From the NCBI GenBank assembly GCA_021234155.1, contig JAJEKV010000084.1, forward strand, positions 3,231,702 to 3,295,701: a stretch of 64,000 nucleotides of DNA. The letters run 5' to 3'. The position numbers and the translations under genes were made by a program. This DNA is from Isoetes taiwanensis (Eukaryota; Streptophyta; Lycopodiopsida; Isoetales; Isoetaceae). The notes under the pieces are model-generated. The model was not told where the DNA came from. It saw only the letters and a list, made by a program, of their open reading frames with translations, and ran no database searches. This document shows, one piece after another, positions 23,690 through 33,379 of this stretch. Position 1 is the first letter of the stretch; every line of letters begins with the position of its first letter.

Positions 23690-23822
23690 GGCTTAAGCCA
23701 TTGGATCGTGATCTACGAAAATAGACAGCCTTGAAAATTTGATGGCCATTCTGGACCGTTGCCTCTCTATTCATAATAAGAAATAAGAAATAAGAAATAA
23801 GAAATAAGAAATAAGAAATAGG
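23690..23822 (+). mobile_element. SINE-like repeat with an AAGAAAT simple-repeat tail
   Basis: GGCTTAAGCCATTGGATC and TGATGGCCATTCTGGACCGT match the units at 15735-16206. The homology then ends in about six copies of the 7-mer AAGAAAT (23773-23820). A short shared body with a simple-repeat 3' tail is typical of SINE insertion. No clear internal Pol III boxes were found, so the class is tentative. Confidence 0.5.
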
Positions 23823-23940
23823 GCAATCCTCAGGGCAACGGTAAAGATCTCATGCTTTCTATTTGCTGCAGGTCTCTGCAACTAGGTCTATTTGCCAGAT
23901 AGCTTGCAATTGAAGATTTTGTTCTTTGTAGTCTTTTTAG

Positions 23941-24370
23941 CTTGCAAGTGAAGCTAGAAATAAGAGAAGACATCATTCTTTGAGACCCAATACGATTCCA
24001 TAGCAGAGGCAAGGTGGCACAGCTGATTTTGCATTTTATAAAGTCCACTTGGAGTGGGGTGTTCTAAACGTTGTGGTATATCACTCTTATATATGTTTTG
24101 TTCAGTTACAGATCCTTGGGAACCTCCTACAGTATGATCTAGCGGAGTGACCACTTTTCTAAGCCCTTATGATGATCTCAACTTTGCAATAAGTAAGTAT
24201 TTTAAACATATCTACATAGGCTGATATCCACAATGAATTGGTGTGCCACTGCACAATGACCTAAAATAACTCAAAATTGCCACGTAACCTGCTCTTTTCT
24301 AGTGCCATCAAGGTTTTAATTACGAAACAAGTGAGCAAAATCGTTTATACAATAGTGCCATTAAGACCTT
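23941..24370. repeat. Roughly 430-bp direct repeat, copy 1 (partner 26226-26675)
   Basis: It starts GCAAGTGAAGCTAGAAATAA and contains GCAGAGGCAAGGTGGCACA, CTTGGGAACCTCCT and GAATTGGTGTGCCACTGCA, ending past TTACGAAACAAG. All recur in order 2.3 kb downstream with perhaps 85-90% identity by eye. Copies in direct orientation could be old LTRs or a dispersed duplication. No TG..CA ends or target duplications were found, so I do not call it an LTR element. Confidence 0.7.
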
Positions 24371-25505
24371 TCATTTGCTACAACCGTGAGAGGTACCAAT
24401 CTAAACATTGAAGTAAGGAATGGACTTGTATTCTGTTTTTCATTTTTTATTGAATGTATTTGATTGTTGTACTGTTTGTTTATTGACTGTTTATTTATTT
24501 ATTCAGTGTTTAATAATCTTGATGAATGGTGGCATTTATGAAAGGAAGGAGGACACGATGAAAGTGGAGATGGATATGGAAGAAATTGATGTGCAGGACA
24601 TGGAGATGACCAGGTTTGAATTGATGTTTATGTTTTATATTATCACAGATTTATAATGTTATCTATATTTTATGTTATCACCTCCAGCAATGTATTCTAC
24701 ATTATGCCATGCAATTTATTTGTATCTAGAAAGATGAAAATAGTAAATTCCCTTAAACCAATGAGTATCTTATGGGGTATTCAGTAGCAAACAATTATTG
24801 ACAATTTACAATGAGTCTGCCTCGACACTGTTTAGCTCACATTGTATCTAGACACAAAAAATTCAACAATGAAATAGAAGGTAAAACTTAAAACCAGGAC
24901 TTCAGTTTGCAGAATCATATTTCCCACAAATGTCATCTAGAGGTTTTGTACGTCTTTGCTGTAAGTACCAGCATTACATACTACCTTCTTGTTTCGATGT
25001 CTGAGCTCCAAGCTATTGTTTAGTGTCAATAAGGGCAGCTTGCAAAGCCATCATTGTTGATCATTTGAAGAGTAAAGTTGGAGTTCATATATTCCACCAA
25101 GTGAGATCTTTGGTGGATGCATTGTAATGTGTGGGTGCTATAGCAAGCAGGCGAGCCAGGACTAACAACAACAGCAAAGCTTGTTGGGTGTGAAGGTTCA
25201 ACAATCTCTGCAACATTTTGTGTGCTTCTATCTCAAGCCTCTTCCTCTTTCTTTTGTAGCTGCTGCTTCTCTAATCAAAACACATGCTTATTGTCATAGT
25301 TATTGTCATAGTTAGACTAGGCCTAGGTAAGAATATTCAAAGCTTATTGGATGCTCAAAACATGCAATTTATTGAGTAGAATGAGGGGAATCAGGTTTGT
25401 GAATGGAAATGCCATATGAATTGGATGTACAAAATGTAGAAAGCTTGCAACTTGAGATAATAAATTCATCTGCACTTGCTCTACTGCCTGATATGATGTT
25501 CATTC

Positions 25506-25607
25506 AGCACCAGCACGTCAAAGGAAGCATTATGCATTTCCGCAATAATTTTCCTCATTTAGCACCAGCACGTCAAAGGAAGCATTATGCTTTCCCGCAA
25601 TAATTTC
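25506..25607. repeat. 55-bp tandem duplication
   Basis: AGCACCAGCACGTCAAAGGA with AGCATTATGC..TTTCCGCAATAATTT occurs at 25506 and again at 25561. The copies are nearly identical, so slippage or unequal exchange was recent. Confidence 0.85.
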
Positions 25608-26225
25608 CCAGGTGCAGATAGCTGGTACATTAGTAATCGTAAATTTAATGCCCATCTATTTTAGAAGCACATGTTTTAAGAAATCTACTCAATCATCTAA
25701 AGCTACATTATTATGGTGTATTTGGATGCGTAATACATTTTGAAGGACCCACCCTGTGCTGCAATATCTGATCCCCCCAAAATTTCGTCACTGCTGAGGC
25801 AGTATGGAAATAAATGAGCTCTATCAGATGGGAGACGTGTTCATAAACATATATTATATTCTTGATTAGGTGGTAATACATTCTTAGAAAATCTTATGAT
25901 ACGTCATTTTTTGATTTCCCATTTGCCAGACATCTGTTATCTGTAGCAGGCATCTGTTACTTGTAGCAGGAAAAGGCGGAAGATGGAGCCAGTCTTAGGG
26001 CCCGCTGCAGACAAAGGTATATCTCATGAGGATGCAGGCATAAAATCTATTATAGCAATTCTGAGTTCACTGATATCAATAACCTATTTCGCAAATCAAA
26101 ATAGCTACCAAGGCCATTCCTTCAGAAGATGCCAATGTAGATGATGCCCGTACCCAGTTCAATGTCAAACTTGTGCACGAAGGTTGAATATTTGGAAGAA
26201 ATCCTAGTACTAGCTTCCAGTACTA

Positions 26226-26675
26226 GCAAGTGAAGCTAGAAATAAGAGAAGACATCACCCTTTGAGACGCAAAAGCCCAGGGTGTACGATTTCATAGCAG
26301 AGGCAAGGCGACACAACTGATTTTGCATTCTATAAAGTCCAATTGGTGTGGGGTGTTCTAAAAGTTGTCGTATATCACTCTTATATTTGTTCTTTTTAGT
26401 CACAGATGCTTGGGAACCTCCTGCAGTATGATCCAGTGGAGTGACACTTCTCTAAGCCCTTATGATTTCAACTTTGTAATAAGTAAGTATTTTAAACATT
26501 TACTTAGAAAGCTTATTTCATAGGCTGATATTCACAATGAATTGGTGTGCCACTGCATAATGCTCTAAAACATACAAACTTGCCATATAACCTGCTTTTT
26601 TCTAGTGTCATTAAGATTAAGATTGCAATTACGAAACAAGAGAACAAAATTGTCTTCACAATAATACCACTAAGA
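26226..26675. repeat. Roughly 430-bp direct repeat, copy 2 (partner 23941-24370)
   Basis: Second copy of the 23941-24370 segment, in the same orientation. It has small insertions relative to copy 1, for example CAAAAGCCCAGGGTGTACG near 26270. The 1.86 kb between copies holds no recognised gene, only short exon-like pieces. Confidence 0.7.
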
Positions 26676-27344
26676 TTCTAGTTATTGCAAAAAGACTTCC
26701 CAAAGCCAAAACATAGCCAAAATGGATGTTTGTTCTTTATCTACTGTCATACCCAAGTCTTACAATAAGAATCTCGCAGCTCTTGGTTGACGCAAGTGGG
26801 TTCATCAAGTTTGTCAAGCTCCAAACTCTGAGAATGCCTTCAATTATGCGCTTCAAGCTTGTTTGTTCATAATGCAATTCATAATATGTATGTGAAGTGT
26901 AGCAGTCTGGAGAATGCCAACATTGTGTTTGACCACTACGCATAACATCATTTTTCGTTTGCAATCCTTGCAGCATATGCTCATTAGGAAAAACTGAATA
27001 ATTTTCAAAAAAAAGGTTGAAGGAAGATATAGTTGTAACGTTCTACATGCATGCATTTATTATTGTGGGGAAATTGATGATGGCCACCACATTTTCTAAA
27101 ATCCATAATATCAGACTCTTCAGATCGTCATGTGAATTGTTTAAACTTCTTGGATAGTATGTAGAAGGGCTGAAAGTGCTGAAACTGTGATTAATAGTAT
27201 GCTTCTACACTTGACTTTGTGTTATTGACTGCTTACTTGGTTTCATGGAAAGCTTCCATCCTTCCTTTCTATGCAAATACTTATTTGCTTGCAAGTCAAT
27301 ATCAAAAGACTGTTAGAAAATGGAATAACCTTTTTATTAACATA
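26676..27344. other. No recognisable gene
   Basis: AT-rich spacer between the direct repeat and the SINE-like element. Nothing supported. Confidence 0.45.
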
Positions 27345-27480
27345 TAGAATAGAATAGAATAGATTTTTTAACGTCCACGGAGACCAATAGGTCATGGGAT
27401 CCATACAATGGGCTAGTACTATCATTACTACTAGGATTAAAAAACCCCTGCCTCGAAAGGTTTTCAAGGGAAAAACCTTT
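27345..27480 (-). mobile_element. SINE-like element, minus strand
   Basis: Read on the minus strand it contains CCTTTCGAGGCAGGGGTTTT, CTAGTAGTAATGATAGTACT and CCATGACCTATTGGTCT, ending GTGGACGTTAAAAAATCTAT and a TTCTA repeat tail. A sister copy lies at 35905-36030 on the plus strand. The terminal GACGTTAAA before a simple-repeat tail is shared with Au-type plant SINEs. The 5' end and Pol III boxes are not clear, so it may be 5'-truncated. Confidence 0.6.
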
Positions 27481-27510
27481 GCAGTAATGATGATACTAGA
27501 CAAGCGGAGA

Positions 27511-27985
27511 TAACCAACACATAACTACCAACACATAACTACCATTGACATTAATTAACACAACCATTGGGTCCAACACATTTAAATTAAAATCCCCCTT
27601 AAATCCCCTTTGATTTGGGTGCATATTCACACGGGGGGTGACACCGGGCAACGAGAGCTGTTGGATAGGCATATTCACCCCTTATTCCTTAATCTACACC
27701 GTACGTAAAGTTCCTCGTTTGTGGGGTATGCAAGTACAAAAATTGCTATACTGTATAACAAGATTCGCAAAATACTATAAGATTTCAAGCGGAATACTAT
27801 ATGATGTTGATTTCGTACGTGCAAAATACAATTATGAGGGCTCTCGCTGCCCTACGTCATCCCCCGTGTGAATATGCACCCAAATCAAAGGGGATTTAAG
27901 GGGGATTTTAATTTAAATGTGTTGGACCCAATGGTTGTGTTAATTAATGTCAATGGTAGTTATGTGTTGGTTGTTAATGTCAATG
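27511..27985. repeat. Inverted repeat pair of a short element (arms about 130 bp)
   Basis: The left arm (about 27511-27645) is the reverse complement of the right arm (about 27855-27985). They share TTAAATTAAAATCCCCCTTA, AAATCCCCTTTGATTTGGGT and GCATATTCACACGGGGG. The right copy continues to a perfect hairpin GGCCCCTTCGGGGCC (28058-28072). A third copy lies at 29100-29380 with the same hairpin. The short, non-coding copies suggest a MITE-like family, but no terminal inverted repeat or target duplication was established. Confidence 0.7.
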
Positions 27986-28680
27986 GTTGTTATGTGTTGG
28001 GGGATTTAATTTTTATATGTTGGATGTTAATGGTTTGTGTTGCAAAAAAAAAATTTTGGCCCCTTCGGGGCCTTAGGGACGTCACCCCCCCTCCCCCCGG
28101 TGTGACAAAAATTTTAATTCATTTGAGGCTTTCATCACCTGTAGCTTTTGAATTTCATCACAATAAAACAAATAGAACATAAGTAAAAGTTACCATAAAG
28201 ATAGAGCAGATTGATCCCATTATTCTGAAAGTCATAAAGTTTGCAACACCCATACACAAACATTTTTCAACTGGAATTTAACAGCAGCCTTTGGCCTCCA
28301 TGGATTCTTGTGGTGAGAAACCAAAGTGGGAAACTTCTCTGCTTGTTCGCACAAGGATCTAAAAGCCTTGGAATTTGCTTAATAACTGCCTCAAAATCTA
28401 AAAATACATGGTAATCTTTTGCAAGCTTCATTCGGAATGAGCCATAAAACAATATCCAATAGCGCAATCCTGTATTAATCAGCTGGTAGGATGTGAAAGC
28501 CTACCAGACCCGGCCGAAAAATTGCTGTTTCAGCATAGATAACTTAACCAAACATATCCATATCATACACTATCAAAAAGATCTCGGAGAGAGCTTTCCA
28601 ACGCAATAAACATTATCTCAAACAGAGCTCTGGATCAAAAGTTATGATAAGAAATGTGTTGCCGGCGGGGAAACTGCACT

Positions 28681-28960
28681 ACATGCGCCCTTCAAGCCCT
28701 TCATGTGCCCATTATGCACCACACACAAAAAAAGAGGACTTTTGTTGTGAGCCATTGGTTGTTGACCATTATGCACCACACACACAAAAATAGGGCTTTT
28801 GTTGTGAGCCATTGGTTTTCAAGCCCTTCATGTGCCCATTATGCACCACACACACAAAAAGAGGGCTTTTGTTATGAGCCATTAGTTGTTGACCATTATG
28901 CACACACGCACAAAAAAAAGGGCTTTTGTTGTGAGCCATTGGTTGTTGATCATTGAAAAA
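28681..28960. repeat. Irregular tandem repeats, GCCATTGGTTGTTGACCATT units
   Basis: ATTATGCACCACACACACAA plus GGGCTTTTGTTGTGAGCCAT repeats about four times with units of roughly 55-70 bp; some units also carry CAAGCCCTTCATGTGCCC. The open frame across it is a by-product of the repeat. Confidence 0.85.
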
Positions 28961-29099
28961 AAAAGGCTAAAATCAATGGCTCAGAAATGGTGCACTCTAG
29001 ATGTACGCATTAGTACATCCATTTGAATACATCACGAAATCATAGGAAAACCTTAGTGAAAAGCGTACAAAAACACAAAGAAAATCCCCTGTTATTGTA

Positions 29100-29380
29100 T
29101 ACAAAAACTTGTACATGTATACCCCACAAACGAGGATCGCTACGTACGGTCCAGATCTTGGAATAAAGGGCAAATATGCCCATCCGACAGCTCTCGTTGC
29201 CCGGAGTAACCCCCCGTGTGAATATGCACCTAAACCAAAGGGGGTTTAAGGGGGATTTTAATTTAAATGTGTCAAATGCAATGGTTTGTGTAGATAATAT
29301 TAATGATAGTTGTGTGTTAATGGTTTGTGTTAACTAAAAAAATTTTTGGCCCCTTCGGGGCCTTAAGGATGGTGTAGGGT
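29100..29380 (+). mobile_element. Third copy of the CCCCGTGTGAATATGCACC element
   Basis: Contains CACAAACGAGGATCGCTACG, AGCTCTCGTTGCCCGG, CCCGTGTGAATATGCACCTA, GGGGGTTTAAGGGGGATTTT and finally GGCCCCTTCGGGGCC, in the same order as the copies at 27.5-28.1 kb. It is preceded by a segment (28970-29090, GTGCACTCTAGATGTAC to CCCCTGTTAT) that also has a relative at 31846-31960. Confidence 0.6.
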
Positions 29381-29952
29381 GCATGTAATATTGTGCATGG
29401 AGTTTCCTTAGTGCATGTAATATTGTGCATATAATATCTGTGCATGGAGATTCCTTAGTGCATATGAATCATAATAGAAAATAGTAGTAGAGCTAACAAC
29501 AAGCCATTACATTTGAAGTCCTAATATTAAGTGTGACAAAATATCATGATAGATAATAGACAAATGGTAACACATTTGAAGAATAGAAAACATTAGTTCA
29601 AGACCAAATCTGAAAAGAACAAGTGCAGCAACAAAACTAAGAATTTAGAAACATGCTAACAATGACAAGACGACCATCATAAAAATTTCTATTTCTGTAA
29701 AGTTTTTGCCTATAAAATGAACCACCCGGGAAGTCAAATCACAATAACTGATACCTACCTTCTTCAAATACATATTCCATATACTGGATACAATTGGTTA
29801 CCCAAGACAATATGTACTAAAGATACCGCTTGGAAAACAAAGCATCTTCATGGCTTTGCTTTGCACATAAGCTTGTACTTCCCACAAGAAATGCTTCAGT
29901 CTCTTCCTGACATAAATATGTAGCAGCAGCAGCAGTTGTAGAAGCCAGCCTT

Positions 29953-31250
29953 CTAAAATTTGATCCAGACACTCTGCTTTTGACCTAACTGATGTCTATC
30001 TCGGGCCAGCTTGTTGTCGCATTGTACCAAGAATAGACTTGCGTAAATGTCTTCCAACTATGCAGTAGCAACAAACTTTTAATAAACAAAAAAATGATTA
30101 ACAGAAAATGCCATAGTATTTGCCGTTGTTTTACCTTCAACCAATCGTACATAGTGAGGGACGTAGTAGTACAAGACCAATCAAGCACACACCGAAGCTC
30201 AAATAGGAATGGCAATGCTCTGTATATACGAAAACCAAGCCAACTAAAGTTGCTCACACTCCTTGTAAGAAACTGACCATACAAAGTGCTCTTATGAGGC
30301 AAACCAAACTTGAGCTGCAAAGCTTGTAGTGATAAAGAGAGAGCTTTCAAGAGGAAGAAAACACGTAACGGTAGTAGCTGAAAGAACATTCCACCAGTTG
30401 ACTGTTTCAGCTCCATTCCCCAGACAAAATTTGTTATATAGACCGTAAAGAGTCCAAAGTTCAGAAAATAATAAAGAACCTTGCCAGTTGCACATGATTT
30501 GACGTAAAGTACACGATAGACGCGACAATTAAAAAGAAAAGAGTCTCAGCCAAACAAACAAATCAAAAGCCTAATGTCGATTACAAGAGTTAATGATGAC
30601 TGAATAGCGAGACTACATTTTGAAGAAAGATACGATTTCAAGATAATACATGGTTAAACCTACCATAAGGACAAAGACAAACTCCTTTGGAAATTGATCT
30701 TCAAGCTGATAAACCTCTAGAAACTCTAGGCTGCTCTTTATAGCGGTGGTAGAATAATGCAAAGATAGAGGAAAGAGATTAAGTCTCGCACCAAAGATGT
30801 AGGCATATAAATCAACCTCCCCCGCTTTCCTCCTGCAACAACGGATAAAATACGATAGGGGAACCCAATCTTTTCAGCTTGCCTTTTGCCCTTCATCTTC
30901 GAAATTTCAGCGGCAACATCCGATCTTTGGAGTTAGTGAAACAAAAGGGCATTTGAAGCATAGCCCTTTGGAGAAGTCTGCATGTATGACTTCCAAAGAT
31001 AGCAACCTGGCGTATCGGGATCCTTCCCACTCTCAATGCTCTCAACACGGACACAACTTGCATGTGAAGTCCATGGATGTATACTTGCATGTGCTACTAC
31101 AAGAAGCTTATTAAATGCTGATTCAATTCTTTTCGGGTTGAATGCCATGCTCGCCACTTTCCTCGTATACATTGTTACTTGGACAAAGTGAGGTGGTGCT
31201 TCGACCCACTTACTAGAGACTTCCAAGATCCCACAATTATTACGGCGACT
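29953..31250 (-). pseudogene. PIEZO mechanosensitive channel, broken C-terminal fragment
   Basis: Reading down the minus strand gives successive plant PIEZO pieces: KRIESAFNKLLVVAHASIH and VRVESIES (about 31140-31020); SDVAAEISK, IGFPYRILSVVAGGKR, VDLYAYIFGARL and SLEFLEVYQLEDQFPKEFVF (about 30910-30664); TLFFLIVASIVYF then LSLQALQLKFGLPHKSTLYG and ALPFLFELRCVLDWSCTTTS (30544-30135); LEDIYASLFLVQCDNKLAR ending WIKF-stop (30057-29953). Two GT-AG introns are retained (30545-30663 and 30058-30134), so it is a DNA-level copy. It is dead: frame changes at PDT/ARLLSLEVI, at GGKRG/EVDLY and at YFTSNH/ATGK, a stop after LLFH, and a stop in the last exon. The pore and N-terminal thousands of bases are absent. 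PIEZO is a large stretch-gated cation channel; this remnant cannot make one. Confidence 0.9.
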
Positions 31251-31289
31251 CCTAAAATCCAGCCTTTTAAAACCCTCCAAGAAAGCCAA

Positions 31290-33379
31290 AACCTAAGTCC
31301 AACCGAATTACGTATCCGGCCTTCGGATCAACAATTTTTGCCCACCAAAGATTGCGAAGAAACTCCCATTTGCAACAAACGCCTCAAGCGGAATGTCACC
31401 GATCGCAACATTTCCCCACTTGGTGCTTTCGTAGCAAAGTCCCATGCTCAAGATCACCACCACTCGAGAGGTCTTGAAGAATGCGTTGATACTTTGGTAT
31501 GAAGATAGAACACCGGGTTTGAAACCCTATGAGTCTTATATCGTCACGCAAACGCAACACAATCAAAATCATCATGGATGCGGTAATAAAGCAATGAACA
31601 GAGATAAAGCATAAATAATCTGCTTACTACCATACTAGACCGCCTTCAATTCCAATGATCTCAATACTAGACCGCCTCAAGTTCCAACCATCCAACAGCC
31701 GATCGTGCCAACGACCCCAACAGAGAGACAGATGAATTCGGCAGCCCTTTTTGTTGCCCTAAAACAGAACGGGCCGATGTTTGCATGGGATCCTAACTAG
31801 ACCATTAGAAAACTGATGAAAAAAAAGAGGAAGCCAAAGAAAATATGGTGCGCACTCTATTTGTACTGATTAGTAGACCTCATGGAATACGCCCTTCAAA
31901 TCATAGTAAAACCATAGGAAAAAACGTACAAAACTAGAAAAAAAACCCCCTGTTATAATGCTACATATTAGCAATATAAGAGTTTCTTCACTCTTGCAAA
32001 TTCTACCACTAGGGCCATAATTTGAACTGCCACAACTCCACTAAAATGGGAACCAAAGAAGAGGCAATGTATCTATACTCCCATGTATCTTTACTCGAAG
32101 TAAAATCCCAGAAAAACACGTTTGTCTTCCTTAGCTTTATCTCACCATTGGAAATATATAGTCAACTTTGTATCCTCCATAACGTTGGCCTTCCTTAGCT
32201 TTATCTCACATTTGGGACATATACTCAACTTGTATTCTTTAGAACATCAATAGGATATATATCCCTTTTATTATGATTGTGCTGGGTGCCTATCCTAACC
32301 TACCCTACCCACCCACAATAAAAATTGTGAAAATTGTGTATTTGGCTCCAAGGCCATTTACCTCAGTCCAATGCTTATTTTCAACAGGATCCCACGTAGT
32401 AGGTAATACAAGTCCAGCGTGAAAGAAGAAAGACCATGGCAGAACCAAAAATTCCATACAACCGTAGCCACACTGCACTCAGGTGTTTGATATTGATGGC
32501 ATCTCGTAGCAACTTTCTTGTTTTATCCGTGTTGCTCTACAGAGTCTTAGCATTAAAAACCATGTTGCTCTACTATAAAATTCCAGAAAAAAAAAAAAAC
32601 TGTATTATGATCAAAGGAGATGGAAACTGAAATGGAAGGAAATACCTTCTTATGGGTAATCAACTACTCGTTGCAAAGTTGTCAGGCCACGATCCAAGAC
32701 CTATCTTAAAAGTCACTATGTCAGTGACATTTTACTGGAAATATAGCCTTAATGCACTTTTATGCTTTCTTCTCTAAGCCAGTCTCAAACAGAAAAGAAG
32801 GAACCATGGAATACAATGGGAGATTTTCACCCGAATTAATCGTCCTTCCCTTGAATCTGAAAGCGATCGTTTAAGTGCCTGCGGCCGTTTAAGTGCCTGC
32901 AAATCATCTAGTTAGAGCATACTTGCAAGGATATTCTTTCCTTTGCACAACACCGACCTTCACTTCCAAGAAATCCGAAGCAGAGCCTGATGAAATTGGA
33001 AAGAAGGCAAGAGAAAAACAAGTCGGTCAAGGACGAAAGAATAATTTTGTAGGGATTTCTGATTTTTTCAACCGCAGGATCAAAAAATAATGAATCTAAC
33101 GAACAAATTTGATCCACATCAATTTTTGAATGAGGTGTCAGATACGTGGACTGCCTAGAATTGTAGCAATTGTTGTAGTAGGGGTTTGGCAAGCCTGCTA
33201 AAAATATTGTTTAAAAGTACGTAGGATCAAAGATTTTAGCTTGGCAATTATTTGAAAATGTGCTCTCCTGCACCTAGCTTGTCATCTAAATTCATCTCAG
33301 AGTATGCAATAATAAGAGTGAATACATATAGGAAACCTCATACCATGCTGGCAATGACAAAAGAAGGACAAATACATAC
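31290..33379. other. No recognised gene
   Basis: Between the PIEZO remnant and DRC11. The minus strand at 31292-31450 has a short open stretch (MGLCYESTKWGNVAIGDIPL), perhaps also from a decayed gene but not recognised. Positions 31846-31960 resemble 28970-29090. The rest is AT-rich. Confidence 0.45.

Noticed and set aside
28058-28072. GGCCCCTTCGGGGCC hairpin as a Helitron end
   Set aside because: It is followed by TTAGGG/TTAAGG rather than a CTRR terminus, and an A/T run precedes it; the element class is left open.
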